Position numbers and translations under genes: made by a program
Notes under the pieces: generated by a model
The model's input: the letters and a program-made list of their open reading frames with translations, nothing else
Told to the model about the DNA's origin: nothing
Databases searched by the model: none
Shown: piece after piece, positions 44,856 to 54,659 of the stretch
How positions within the stretch are numbered: the stretch's first letter is position 1
Layout: each line of letters begins with the position of its first letter
Assembly: GCF_001428825.1 (NCBI RefSeq)
Contig: NZ_LMIT01000002.1
Coordinates: 255,024-319,023 of the forward strand
Length of the DNA: 64,000 bases
DNA from: Nocardioides sp. Root240
GTDB lineage: Bacteria > Actinomycetota > Actinomycetes > Propionibacteriales > Nocardioidaceae
Direction of reading: 5' to 3'

Positions 44856-46540
44856 TGTCGCACCCGCACCCCGAGCTGTCCGCCCCGCCGGAGCTGCCGA
44901 AGGGCGGCCTGCGGGTCATCCCGCTGGGCGGCCTGGGCGAGGTCGGTCGCAACATGACCGTCTTCGAGTACGACGGCCGCCTGCTCATCGTCGACTGCGG
45001 CGTGCTCTTCCCCGACGAGCACCACCCGGGCGTCGACCTGATCCTGCCGGACTTCGCGGCGATCCGGGACCGCCTCGACGCCGTCGAGGCGCTGGTCCTG
45101 ACCCACGGCCACGAGGACCACATCGGTGCCACGCCGTACCTCCTGCGCGAGCGGCAGGACATCCCGCTGGTGGGCTCCCAGCTGACCCTCGCCCTGGTCA
45201 ACTCCAAGCTCCGTGAGCACCGCCTGCGCCAGACGCCGTTCCACACGGTCAAGGAGGGCGACCGGATCTCGTTCGGTCCCTTCGACCTGGAGTTCGTCGC
45301 GGTCAACCACTCCATCCCGGACGCGCTCGCCGTGGCGATCCGCACCGGGGCCGGCCTGGTGCTGCACACCGGCGACTTCAAGATGGACCAGCTCCCGCTC
45401 GACGGCCGGATCACCGACCTGCGGGCCTTCGCGCGGCTGGGGGAGGAGGGCGTCGACCTGTTCCTCACCGACTCGACGAACGCCGACGTCCCGGGCTTCA
45501 CGACGGCCGAGCGCCGGATCACCCCGGTGCTCGAGCAGGCCTTCTCCGAGTCGTCGCAGCGGATCATCGTGGCCTGCTTCGCCTCGCACGTGCACCGCGT
45601 CCAGCAGATCCTGGACACCGCGGTGAAGCACAACCGCAAGGTCGCCTACGTCGGCCGCTCGATGGTCCGCAACATGGCCGTCGCCCGCGACCTCGGCTAC
45701 CTCCACGTCCCGCCGGGCGTGATGGTCGAGGCCAAGGAGCTGGCCGACCTCGCGCCGGAGCGCCAGGTCCTGATCTCGACCGGCTCGCAGGGCGAGCCGA
45801 TGAGCGCGCTGGCCCGGATCGCGCACCGCAGCCACAACTTCGTGCACCTCGAGGAGGGCGACACCGTCATCCTCGCCTCGAGCCTGATCCCCGGCAACGA
45901 GAACTCCGTCTACCGCGTGATCAACGGCCTGTCCCGACTCGGCGCCCGCGTCGTCCACAAGGGCAACGCGCTGGTCCACGTCTCCGGCCACGCCAGCGCC
46001 GGCGAGCTGCTCTACTGCTACAACATCGTCAAGCCGCGCAACGTGCTGCCCGTCCACGGCGAGATCCGGCACATGCTGGCCAACGGCGACCTGGCGAAGC
46101 AGACCGGCGTCGAGAACGTCGTGTACGCCGAGGACGGCGTCGTGGTCGACCTGGTCGACGGCGTCGCCAAGGTGGTCGGCAAGGTCGAGTGCGGCTACGT
46201 CTTCGTCGACGGCCAGTCGGTCGGCGACGTCACCGAGTCCGAGCTGAAGGACCGCCGGATCCTCGGCGAGGAGGGCTTCATCTCGGTGATCCTGGTCGTC
46301 GACTCGGTCTCCGGGAAGCTCTCCGCCGGCCCCGAGATCCACGCCCGCGGCCACGCGTGGGCCGACTCCGACTTCGAGCCGATCAAGCTGCCCATCGTCG
46401 ACGCGGTCAACCGCGCCCTCGAGGAGGGCAGCACCGACACCTACCAGCTGCAGCAGGTCGTGCGTCGCACCATCGGTCGCTGGGTGAGCAACACCCACAA
46501 GCGCCGGCCGATGATCATCCCGGTCGTCGTCGAGGCGTAG
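44855..46540 (+). CDS. rnj: Ribonuclease J
   Basis: A 561-residue metallo-beta-lactamase/beta-CASP nuclease. The zinc motif is HGHEDH (His84, His86, Asp88, His89 in LTHGHEDHIGA); further ligands lie in HTGDFKMD. Beta-CASP motifs include STGSQGEPMSALARIA and HVSGHASAGEL. The C-terminal domain extends to the end, as expected for RNase J. It processes and degrades RNA from 5' ends and endonucleolytically, in the role of RNase E. Its ATG overlaps the dapA stop by one base. It is followed by a complex palindrome and a terminator. Confidence 0.96.
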   Translation: MSHPHPELSAPPELPKGGLRVIPLGGLGEVGRNMTVFEYDGRLLIVDCGVLFPDEHHPGVDLILPDFAAIRDRLDAVEALVLTHGHEDHIGATPYLLRERQDIPLVGSQLTLALVNSKLREHRLRQTPFHTVKEGDRISFGPFDLEFVAVNHSIPDALAVAIRTGAGLVLHTGDFKMDQLPLDGRITDLRAFARLGEEGVDLFLTDSTNADVPGFTTAERRITPVLEQAFSESSQRIIVACFASHVHRVQQILDTAVKHNRKVAYVGRSMVRNMAVARDLGYLHVPPGVMVEAKELADLAPERQVLISTGSQGEPMSALARIAHRSHNFVHLEEGDTVILASSLIPGNENSVYRVINGLSRLGARVVHKGNALVHVSGHASAGELLYCYNIVKPRNVLPVHGEIRHMLANGDLAKQTGVENVVYAEDGVVVDLVDGVAKVVGKVECGYVFVDGQSVGDVTESELKDRRILGEEGFISVILVVDSVSGKLSAGPEIHARGHAWADSDFEPIKLPIVDAVNRALEEGSTDTYQLQQVVRRTIGRWVSNTHKRRPMIIPVVVEA

Positions 46541-46546
46541 GGCTGT

Positions 46547-46652
46547 GGGAGTTTCACCGGCCGGCCGGTGAAACTCCCGTACTTGGACGACGAAACTCAC
46601 GCTTGGACGAGGAAACTTCGTCGTCCCAGCGTGAGTTCTGTCGTCCAAGTAC
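46547..46652. repeat. Nested palindromes between RNase J and the M4 protease gene
   Basis: A perfect 32-bp palindrome (16-bp arms starting GGGAGTTTCACCGG) spans 46547-46578. Directly after it, a long stem starts: GTACTTGGACGAC (46579-46591) pairs with 46640-46652, and inside it AACTCACGCT (46594-46603) pairs with 46628-46637, all without mismatch. I infer a mobile or repetitive intergenic element of the BIME/REP type rather than a gene. I recall similar motifs in Nocardioides, but this was not checked. Confidence 0.75.
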
Positions 46653-46690
46653 GAACGCCCCGCCCCTCCGAGGAGGGACGGGGCGTTCGT
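46651..46690. terminator. Bidirectional terminator
   Basis: Perfect 12-bp outer arms ACGAACGCCCCG (46651-46662) and complement (46679-46690), with further pairing inside (CCCTCC with GGAGGG). It lies between the convergent RNase J and M4 protease genes, 12 bp after the protease stop on the minus strand. Confidence 0.85.
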
Positions 46691-46702
46691 GCTGGGTGCG
46701 GC

Positions 46703-49700
46703 TTACTGCCGGCCGATGAGCTTGATCGTCACGTGGCCGGCGAAGCGGGCGACCTTCTTGTCCCCGCCGTAGTAGACGTACGCCGGCGCCTTGCGGAAGC
46801 CGTTCCTCCACAGACGAGCCATCTGCGACTTCGCCCGCACCGTGAGCACGCCGTGCACCAGCTTCGTGGTGTAGCCGCGGCCACGGATCCGGACGAGCAC
46901 GAGTCCGCTCGGCGTCGCACCGCTGGCGACCTTGACCCGGATCTTCACGATGCCCTTGACCGACGTACCGGTCTTGGCGACAGTGGCCGGGCTCGGCTTC
47001 GGCGGGACGACGGGCTTGGCGCAGATGCTCAGCGTGACGTTGTCGATGTACCAGCCGTCGATGCCGTTGCAGCCGTCCATGCCGAAGTCGAACCGGAAGC
47101 TGATCTTGTCGCCGGTGGCGGCCAGGTCGGCGAGGTCGATCACCGAGTTGCCCCAGGAACCGGTCGGCTGGCCGCCGTCGGTGCCGGTGAAGGCGGTCTC
47201 GCCGGCCATCGGGTTGGTGTTGCCACCCGCCGCGGTCTCGAGGTGACCGCCCGGCGCGTTGTAGAGCCACGCCGAGTCGGGGACCTGCTCGTAGGCGCCG
47301 CCGTTGACGCTGTACTTCACGTTGCCACCGTCGAACTCGACCTCCGAGGCCACGTAGTGGTCGAACGAGAGGCGGGGCAGCTCACCGGCGGGCACGGTCA
47401 GCTGCGGCGTGGCCACGCCGACGCGTGAGGAGTAGTCCTCGGCGTCGCCGTTGCAGCTGCCGTAGTTGCCGTCGTCGCCCTTGTCGTTGAAGTAGAGCAC
47501 CGACGAGCCGCCCTTGTGCGCCACGCCGCCCTCGGTGACGAGCGGGAGCGCCGTCGTCACGGTCGGGTCGAAGTGCGCGTTGTCGGCCTCGACGTCGGTG
47601 GTCCACGAGGCGGGGAGACCTGACTCGAAACCCTGCGAGTAGAGGTTCTTCGTGACCAGGCCGTTGCCGCAGCCGACCGTCCCGCGCCGGAACATCAGGC
47701 GGAAGTTGCACTGCGTCGGCTCCACGCGGAGCTCGGTGGCGTCGATCATCTTCGTCACCGCGGCGCAGTCGGAGGCCGAGATGGGCGCGAGCGCACCGCC
47801 GTCGGCCGGGCCGCCGCCCGTGGCGCTGCTGCCGAGCGCGAGCTTCTTCAGGCCGGTGTTGCCGGTCAGCGCGGCGCAGGACGCCTCGAGACCGTCGGCC
47901 AGCTCGCCGAAGCCGGACGTCGAGGTGAGGTACGACGTCTGCGTGTGCCAGTAGATGTTCGCGGCCTTGTCGAGGCCGATGCCCGGCACCGTGATGCCGT
48001 TGAAGGTGCCGCCGTCGACCAGGAGCGCGTAGCCGTGGTTGACCACACCGGAGTTGGTGTGGACACCGCCGCTGTCGTCGGTGTCGCAGAAGTACTCCTC
48101 GTCGGACACCTTGGCCGGGTCGCCGTAGCAGTTCGGGTTCCACATGTCGCGGATCGCGCCGCCGAAGGCGGGGTCGTCCTCGCCCGAGAGCCAGCGGTAG
48201 CTGGCGTCGCGCGAGCCCGGCGCCTCGGCGTCCTTGAGGTTGATGCTCAGCGGTCCGGCGGCAGCCTTGATCTTCGTGCCGTCCTCCTGGCTGACCATGG
48301 CGCCGTAGAGCTCGGAGAAGCCGGCGACCGACGAGACGCCGGCGCGGTTGTTGCCGAAGACGATGCCGGTGGCACCGGCGTCCTCGGCGTTCGCGATCTT
48401 GTCGGCAAAGGCGCACAGCCCACGGTCGACGTAGACGAACTTGCCGGCGATCTCGCCCGGGTTGCCGAACGGCGAGCAGCCGTCGGTGTCGGTGCCGACG
48501 ACCTCGCCCTCGTCCTCCTCGATCGCGTCGGTGCCCACGACCAGGTCGTCGGTCACGTCGTCGATGATCGGGCCGAACGCGGCCGCGGCCGCGGTGCAGG
48601 TGCCGACCTGCTCGTCGGGGGAGACGACGACGGAGATGTCACCGCGCGTGCCCTCGGAGCACTTGCCGTCGGTGCGCTTGGTCTCCTCGTCGGGGGTGTT
48701 GAAGCGGTCGTTGAGCATGTCGACCGTCTCGCCCCAGATGTCGGAGTACGCCTCGTTCATCGCGCCCGGCTGCCACTGGTAGAGCAGGCCGGAGGTGTAC
48801 TCGGTGTAGGCGTGGCCCCACTCGTGGGCGACGGTGTCGTCGGACGAGACGCCCGAGCAGTAGTTGGTCGACTTGCCGTTCCAGTTGGCGTTGGGGCAGT
48901 CGATGGTCGGGTCGTTGTTGACCGTGACCATCTTGGCGCCCGCGCCGTCGTAGGAGTCGCGGTTGAAGGTGTTCTTGAAGAGCCAGTACGCCTCGCCGGT
49001 GCCCTGCACCTCGCTGGCCTGGTCCGCGTCGAGGGTCGACGGGAAGGCGTCGCCCTCGGACCACACCGGGTCGGTGTCGATCGACTCCTCGTGCAGCTCG
49101 CGGTCGAGGTCGTGGGCGATCATCGAGTAGCGGTTGACCGGCTTGCCGGTCTTCGCGTCGAGCACGCTGGTCTCGCGGACCAGCTTGCCGTCGGTGACCT
49201 CGACGACCCACGCGAGCAGGTTGCGGCCGGCGACGCCCTGGATGGCGCCCATCCGGTAGACGACCAGCTCGGCCTTCGTGGCGGTCAGGCTGCTCGCCCG
49301 CGGCTTGTCGGTCGCGGCCTCGCCGGCACCGGCAGGCGCCCGGCTGGCCAGCTTGATCGCCTTGGCGACGGCGGCGTCCTTGTCGAGACGCGGCGTCACG
49401 TCGAGCGTGATCGACGGAGCGACGTAGCCGGAGACCGACGTCAGGTCGCCCTGCGCGTCGACGTGGGCCCGCAGCTTGGAGGCGAAGACCGGCACGCCCT
49501 GGTAGGTCTGGGTGAAGTCGACGGTGTAGCCGGCCGGGGTCTTCGTCGCCCTGCCCTGGCCCAGCTGCCCGGCGGTGGTGCCGAATGCGCGGGCGTACTT
49601 CTCGACGTACCCGTTGGCCTTGGCCGTCGCGCCGCTGGCGGTCCTGCCGCTGCGCTCGGACGGGAAGAGGTCGCCGGTGGCCCCGACGAAGCTGACCCGG

Positions 49701-49876
49701 CCGGTGGCCGGCGAGGTCGTCACCGTCACGTCACCGTCGGCTGCCGCGCGCATCTCCTGCACCACGGTCGGATCGGGCTTGGCCACCACGGGTGCGGTCG
49801 GCACCACGGCCACTGCTGCGCCCACGAGGGAGAGGCCGATGCCCTTCCCCACGAGCCCGGACAATCTGAGTCCCAC
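46703..49876 (-). CDS. Secreted M4 (thermolysin-like) metalloprotease with inserted PA domain
   Basis: A 1057-residue exported protease. GTG at 49876 gives a signal peptide (to about residue 32) and follows GAGGAGA. Propeptide FTP/PepSY regions occupy about 40-230. The M4 zinc motif is HEWGH (351-355) with third ligand Glu375 in MNEAYSD; the active-site His region GVHTNSGVVNHGYALL lies near 605-615. Between them, about 450-540 is a PA domain (GKFVYVDRGLCAFADKIANAEDAGATGIVF), and a Cys-rich loop is added. The C-terminal part includes a jelly-roll domain (about 790-965, GFESGLPASW) and a terminal beta domain. It is likely a cell-envelope or secreted protease for protein feeding. Confidence 0.93.
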   Translation of the reverse strand: MGLRLSGLVGKGIGLSLVGAAVAVVPTAPVVAKPDPTVVQEMRAAADGDVTVTTSPATGRVSFVGATGDLFPSERSGRTASGATAKANGYVEKYARAFGTTAGQLGQGRATKTPAGYTVDFTQTYQGVPVFASKLRAHVDAQGDLTSVSGYVAPSITLDVTPRLDKDAAVAKAIKLASRAPAGAGEAATDKPRASSLTATKAELVVYRMGAIQGVAGRNLLAWVVEVTDGKLVRETSVLDAKTGKPVNRYSMIAHDLDRELHEESIDTDPVWSEGDAFPSTLDADQASEVQGTGEAYWLFKNTFNRDSYDGAGAKMVTVNNDPTIDCPNANWNGKSTNYCSGVSSDDTVAHEWGHAYTEYTSGLLYQWQPGAMNEAYSDIWGETVDMLNDRFNTPDEETKRTDGKCSEGTRGDISVVVSPDEQVGTCTAAAAAFGPIIDDVTDDLVVGTDAIEEDEGEVVGTDTDGCSPFGNPGEIAGKFVYVDRGLCAFADKIANAEDAGATGIVFGNNRAGVSSVAGFSELYGAMVSQEDGTKIKAAAGPLSINLKDAEAPGSRDASYRWLSGEDDPAFGGAIRDMWNPNCYGDPAKVSDEEYFCDTDDSGGVHTNSGVVNHGYALLVDGGTFNGITVPGIGLDKAANIYWHTQTSYLTSTSGFGELADGLEASCAALTGNTGLKKLALGSSATGGGPADGGALAPISASDCAAVTKMIDATELRVEPTQCNFRLMFRRGTVGCGNGLVTKNLYSQGFESGLPASWTTDVEADNAHFDPTVTTALPLVTEGGVAHKGGSSVLYFNDKGDDGNYGSCNGDAEDYSSRVGVATPQLTVPAGELPRLSFDHYVASEVEFDGGNVKYSVNGGAYEQVPDSAWLYNAPGGHLETAAGGNTNPMAGETAFTGTDGGQPTGSWGNSVIDLADLAATGDKISFRFDFGMDGCNGIDGWYIDNVTLSICAKPVVPPKPSPATVAKTGTSVKGIVKIRVKVASGATPSGLVLVRIRGRGYTTKLVHGVLTVRAKSQMARLWRNGFRKAPAYVYYGGDKKVARFAGHVTIKLIGRQ

Positions 49877-50096
49877 GAATGTTCTCCTCGAGATGTGTAC
49901 GCGTCGTCGGCGGGGTCCGAGGGCCACCCGCTCCAGGCACGTGGACCGCACCTTAGGACGGCAGGTGCGGCGGGTCCAGCAATTCCGTGCAAGTCCTTCG
50001 GCGCGCCGGGGGACCGGCGAGAGATCATCCCGGCCCCTGCCGACACACCGTGGTGTTGTCCCTGTGACGGATGGGACTTGTGGGTAGGTTGTGAGC

Positions 50097-52733
50097 ATGG
50101 CGACCCGTACGTCTTCCCCGGCGGCGTCGCGCAGCAGGACAACCCCTTCCTCACGCTCGGGCGCGAAGAAGACGACCAGCTCGCGATCCCGTAGTACGAC
50201 CACCAAGAACCCCAAGAAGCGGCCACCGGCCAAGAAGTCCGCAGCGGCCCGGCGGCCGGCTCCGCGCGCCGTCCGCAGCGGCCCGGGGCCGGTCCTGCGC
50301 GCCTTCACGGCGCTCGGCCGCGGCGTGGTCGCCGTGTGGCTCGCCTTCGCGCACACGATCGGCGCGGTCACCCGTGGCATCGGCCACGGCGCCCGCGAGA
50401 TCGAGCCCGAGCAGCGCCGCGACGGCTTCGGCCTGCTGCTGTGCGGCGTCGCGCTGATCATCGCCGCCGCGATCTGGTTCGAGGTCCCAGGCGGTGTCAT
50501 GGACTTCGCCCGCGCCGCGGTCTCCGGCACGGTCGGCATCGTGGGCTGGCTGGTCCCGCTGCTGGTGCTGCTGGCCGGTGGCCGCGTGATGCGCGACCCC
50601 GTCGGCAACGGTCCCGCCGGGCGCCAGGTCATCGGCTGGTCGGCGCTCGCCTTCGGGCTGCTCGGCATCGTGCACATCGCCAACGGCAGCCCCGAGCCGG
50701 TCCAGGGCGACACCTCCGCGCTGCGTGACGGCGGCGGCGCCGTCGGCTACGTCGTCTCGGCCCTGCTGCTCGACCTGCTCCGCTCGCCCGCGGTCGTCGT
50801 CGGCCTGCTGGCCCTGCTGTCCTTCTTCGGCGTCCTGGTGATCACCGCGACGCCGCTCTACCGCGTGCCCGACCGGATGCGCGAGATCGGCGACCTGCTG
50901 CTCGGGCGCCACCACGACTACGTCGGCGACGAGACCCAGCCGCTGCGCCTCGACGACACCTTCGAGCGGATGGGCGACCCGGCGTACGACACCCCGGTGA
51001 TCACCGAGCCGAAGAAGCGCCGCCGCAAGAAGGAGGAGCCGGACCCGGCCCTCGAGGAGTCGATGGCGCTCGAGGAGCCCATCGACCTCCCGCTCGTGGA
51101 CGACGAGCCTGCCGCGCCGGGCCTGAGCGAGGCCGGCATGAGCGCCCTCGAGCGCCGTGCCGCGGCGCGTGCCGCCACCGCGCCCGCCGACGAGACCGGC
51201 GAGCTGGAGCCGCCCCCGCACGCCGACCTGCCGCAACGGGTCGAGCAGCTCGCGCTGTCCGGTGACATCGTCTACACGCTGCCCGACGCCGCGGCCCTCA
51301 AGGCCGGCGACCCGCACCGGGCGCGCTCCAAGGCCAGCGACGACGTGGTCGAGCGGCTGCAGACGGTGCTCGACGAGTTCAACGTCGACGCCCAGGTCAC
51401 CGGCTACACGCGCGGCCCGACGGTCACCCGCTACGAGATCGAGCTCGGCACCGGCGTCAAGGTCGAGAAGATCCTCGGCGTCCAGCGCAACATCTCCTAC
51501 GCCGTGGGCTCCGAGGACGTCCGGATCCTCAGCCCGATCCCCGGCAAGTCCGCGGTCGGTGTGGAGATCCCCAACACCGACAAGGAGATCGTCTCCCTCG
51601 GTGACGTGCTCCGCTCCAACGTCGCGCGCAACGACCACAGCCCGCTCGTCGCCGGCCTCGGCAAGGACGTCGAGGGTGGCTTCGTGGTCGCGAACCTCGC
51701 GAAGATGCCGCACCTGCTGGTCGCCGGCGCCACCGGCTCCGGAAAGTCGAGCTTCATCAACTCGATGATCACCTCGGTGCTGATGCGCTCCACGCCCGAC
51801 GAGGTCCGGATGATCATGGTCGACCCGAAGCGGGTCGAGCTGAACGCCTACGAGGGCGTCCCGCACCTGATCACGCCCATCATCACCAACCCCAAGAAGG
51901 CCGCCGAGGCCCTCGAGTGGGTGTGCCGCGAGATGGACATGCGGTACGACGACCTGGCCAACTTCGGCTTCCGCCACATCAACGACTTCAACAAGGCCGT
52001 CCGTGACGGCAAGGTCGAGGTCCCGCCGGGCAGCGAGCGCGTCCTGACGCCGTACCCGTACCTGCTGGTGATCGTCGACGAGCTCGCCGACCTGATGATG
52101 GTCGCCCCGCGCGACGTCGAGAGCTCCATCGTCCGGATCACCCAGCTCGCCCGCGCCGCCGGCATCCACCTGGTGCTGGCGACGCAGCGCCCGTCGGTCG
52201 ACGTCGTGACCGGCCTGATCAAGGCGAACGTCCCGTCCCGCCTGGCCTTCGCGACCTCCAGCCTCGCCGACAGCCGCGTCATCCTCGACACCCCGGGTGC
52301 CGAGAAGCTCGTCGGCCAGGGTGACGGCCTCTTCCTGCCCATGGGGGCTTCGAAGCCGATACGAGTCCAGGGGTCGTGGGTCGGCGAGGCGGAGATCCAG
52401 CAGGTCGTCAAGCACTGCAAGAGCCAGCTCGAGCCCACGTACCGCGAGGACGTCACCGCGCCCGCCGCGTCGAGCAAGGTGCTCGACGACGACATCGGCG
52501 ACGACATGGACCTGGTCGTCCAGGCCATCGAGCTCGTCGTCTCCACCCAGTTCGGGTCGACCTCGATGCTGCAGCGCAAGCTGCGCGTCGGCTTCGCCAA
52601 GGCCGGCCGCCTGATGGACATCCTCGAGAGCCGGGGCGTCGTGGGACCCAGCGAGGGCTCCAAGGCACGTGACGTCCTGGTCAAGCCCGACGAGCTCGAT
52701 GCAGTGATCATGACCATCCAGGGGGAGGCGTGA
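50097..52733 (+). CDS. ftsK: DNA translocase FtsK/SpoIIIE
   Basis: An 878-residue DNA pump for chromosome segregation. The basic, Ser/Lys/Arg-rich N-terminus (1-60) precedes four membrane segments at about 100-250. An acidic linker follows, then the motor: beta domain with [19 protein letters not shown], Walker [10 protein letters not shown] (about 543-551), Walker [15 protein letters not shown] and [18 protein letters not shown]. The C-terminal gamma winged helix, which reads KOPS-like sequences, is present ([24 protein letters not shown]). ATG 50097 is used; GTG 50091 is in frame. It begins a conserved run with the RodZ-like gene, rimO and pgsA. Confidence 0.95.
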   Translation: MATRTSSPAASRSRTTPSSRSGAKKTTSSRSRSTTTKNPKKRPPAKKSAAARRPAPRAVRSGPGPVLRAFTALGRGVVAVWLAFAHTIGAVTRGIGHGAREIEPEQRRDGFGLLLCGVALIIAAAIWFEVPGGVMDFARAAVSGTVGIVGWLVPLLVLLAGGRVMRDPVGNGPAGRQVIGWSALAFGLLGIVHIANGSPEPVQGDTSALRDGGGAVGYVVSALLLDLLRSPAVVVGLLALLSFFGVLVITATPLYRVPDRMREIGDLLLGRHHDYVGDETQPLRLDDTFERMGDPAYDTPVITEPKKRRRKKEEPDPALEESMALEEPIDLPLVDDEPAAPGLSEAGMSALERRAAARAATAPADETGELEPPPHADLPQRVEQLALSGDIVYTLPDAAALKAGDPHRARSKASDDVVERLQTVLDEFNVDAQVTGYTRGPTVTRYEIELGTGVKVEKILGVQRNISYAVGSEDVRILSPIPGKSAVGVEIPNTDKEIVSLGDVLRSNVARNDHSPLVAGLGKDVEGGFVVANLAKMPHLLVAGATGSGKSSFINSMITSVLMRSTPDEVRMIMVDPKRVELNAYEGVPHLITPIITNPKKAAEALEWVCREMDMRYDDLANFGFRHINDFNKAVRDGKVEVPPGSERVLTPYPYLLVIVDELADLMMVAPRDVESSIVRITQLARAAGIHLVLATQRPSVDVVTGLIKANVPSRLAFATSSLADSRVILDTPGAEKLVGQGDGLFLPMGASKPIRVQGSWVGEAEIQQVVKHCKSQLEPTYREDVTAPAASSKVLDDDIGDDMDLVVQAIELVVSTQFGSTSMLQRKLRVGFAKAGRLMDILESRGVVGPSEGSKARDVLVKPDELDAVIMTIQGEA

Positions 52734-54574
52734 GCCAGATGACCGACCGGACCGACATGACCGACATGACCGAGACCGCCGAGCGGCCGCTTCCCGCCGC
52801 CGGCCACCAGGTGGAGGTACGACGCAATGCCGCCCTCTCCGTGGGGATCGGCGGCTTCGCCGGCCTGATGACCGTCGCCTTCGCGGCGCGGGCGTTCACC
52901 GGCGGCACCGCCCTCGACTGGCTGGCCTTCGGGATCCTCGCCCTCGTCACCGGCATCCACCTGGCGTCACTCTCCGACAGCCGGGCCCCGCTCCTGGTCG
53001 CCGACGAGCACGGTGTGCGCGTCCGCGAGGGCGCGATCTGGCGCGGCATCGCGTGGCAGGACATCGACTGCCTCGAGCACCTGCCGCGGCACGGCCTGTT
53101 CCGCGACGGCCACCTCCTCGTCGACGGGTACGACGACCGCCAGCTCGTGGTCCCGCTGACCCTCGCCACCCGGCTGGTCGGCGCGTCCGCCGTCTCGCTG
53201 AGCGACGTGCTGGCCGACCTGGCCGACGACCGGGCGGACGTCGTCGAGGTCGTCTCCGGCGTCGACGAGGAGCCGTCGCGGCGTGCCTCCGTGCCCAGCC
53301 TCAGCGACCTCTACGGCGACGAGGACGGCACCGAACCGGCCCCCGAGCGCCGTGGCATCGCGGCCCGCGTCGCGGCCGGCCTGTCGGGCGTCGTACCGGG
53401 AGGACGGTCGGCGGAGACCGACGAGTCGGACGAGACCGAGGTCGACGGGATCGACCGGGTCGAGGACACCCTGGTCGTCCCCGCGGAGGACCTGACGCCG
53501 GCCGCGGCCGACGTCGACGAGCTCCGCTCGCGGCTGGCCCGGATCCGTGAGTCGTCCGGTGACACCGGCACGATCCCCGCGGTCACCGACACCCACACCG
53601 ACACCCACACCGACACCGAGTCGACCGACGAGATCGTGCTCGACGAGCTGGGCGAGGCCTCGACCGACGAGATCGCCGTCGTCGACGCGGACATCCACGA
53701 CCAGGACGACGAGCCGCCCGCGCCCGGACGCCCGACGGTCCTCTCGGCCCGCGTCGAACGCCCGGCCACGATCCGCGCGCAGGCCGTGGTGGAGACCGAG
53801 CCGGCCGCTGTCGAGGACAACGTGACCGTCGTCCTCGACGACCTGGCGGTGCGTCCGGCCGTCGACCCGGTCATCGGCCCGGAGATCGCCGCCGCCCGTG
53901 AGCGGCTGCGGCTCACCATCGACCAGGTGTCCGACCGGACCCGGATCCGCCCGCACGTGGTCGAGGCGATCGAGGTCGACGACTTCGGCCCCTGCGGCGG
54001 CGACTTCTACGCCCGCGGCCACCTGCGCACCCTCGCGCGCATCCTCGGCATCGACGCGGCCCCCCTCGTGGCGTCGTACGACGAGCGCTACGCGCACGAG
54101 CCGGTCGACCCGCGCCGCGTGTTCCAGTCCGAGCTGGCCACCGGCACCGGCGGCGCGATCCGCAGCACCCGTGGCGGCCGGAACTGGTCGGTCATGATCG
54201 CGGCCGTGATGGGCGCGGTCCTCGTGTGGTCCGTCGCGCGGCTGGTCATGGACGGCCCGGCCCCCGTGGCCGACGCACCCGTCCTGAACCAGAGCGGCGG
54301 CGTCACCGGCACCGCGCAGGTCAAGGGCGACCCGGTGAAGCTCACGCTCACCGCCGCCGGTGGGGGAGCGACCCTCAACGTCCGTGACGGCGGCGGCAGG
54401 ATCGTCTTCGAGGGCAACCTGGCCTTCGGCCAGACGAGCGAGCTGCGCGTGGTCCCCCCGATCCGGATCTACAGCACCGACGGTTCGGTCACCTACGCCG
54501 TCGGTGGCGCCAAGGCGAAGGCGCTGGGCGAGACCGGCGCCGAGGCCAGCAAGACCGTGATCGCCCCGCGCTGA
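52730..54574 (+). CDS. RodZ-like protein with N-terminal membrane/PH-like extension
   Basis: A 614-residue protein, roughly twice the usual length. The C-terminal half is RodZ-like: HTH_25 at about 384-450 ([39 protein letters not shown]), a membrane segment at about 485-507, and a DUF4115-like beta domain to the end. The N-terminal half has two membrane segments (about 33-55 and 60-80) followed by a PH-like domain ([22 protein letters not shown]). An acidic linker with [11 protein letters not shown] repeats joins them. It overlaps ftsK by 4 bp (GTGA). The position between ftsK and rimO is the conserved site of RodZ-like genes in actinobacteria. Confidence 0.85.
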   Translation: MSQMTDRTDMTDMTETAERPLPAAGHQVEVRRNAALSVGIGGFAGLMTVAFAARAFTGGTALDWLAFGILALVTGIHLASLSDSRAPLLVADEHGVRVREGAIWRGIAWQDIDCLEHLPRHGLFRDGHLLVDGYDDRQLVVPLTLATRLVGASAVSLSDVLADLADDRADVVEVVSGVDEEPSRRASVPSLSDLYGDEDGTEPAPERRGIAARVAAGLSGVVPGGRSAETDESDETEVDGIDRVEDTLVVPAEDLTPAAADVDELRSRLARIRESSGDTGTIPAVTDTHTDTHTDTESTDEIVLDELGEASTDEIAVVDADIHDQDDEPPAPGRPTVLSARVERPATIRAQAVVETEPAAVEDNVTVVLDDLAVRPAVDPVIGPEIAAARERLRLTIDQVSDRTRIRPHVVEAIEVDDFGPCGGDFYARGHLRTLARILGIDAAPLVASYDERYAHEPVDPRRVFQSELATGTGGAIRSTRGGRNWSVMIAAVMGAVLVWSVARLVMDGPAPVADAPVLNQSGGVTGTAQVKGDPVKLTLTAAGGGATLNVRDGGGRIVFEGNLAFGQTSELRVVPPIRIYSTDGSVTYAVGGAKAKALGETGAEASKTVIAPR

Positions 54575-54659
54575 GCACGTTCACGAGGTTCCGGTCGGGA
54601 CTGCATCCGCGCGCCGGCTTTCGGGTCCGGCACGCGCTGACCGGTATCCTCGACCGGAC

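Noticed and set aside
49877..50713. Upstream extension of the M4 protease frame by 279 codons
   Set aside because: It would run antisense through the ftsK start. GTG 49876 gives a signal peptide after a good Shine-Dalgarno.
53587..53618. Short tandem ACCGACACCCAC repeats, considered as a CRISPR or VNTR
   Set aside because: They lie in frame in an acidic linker of the RodZ-like protein ([11 protein letters not shown]), with no spacers and few units.
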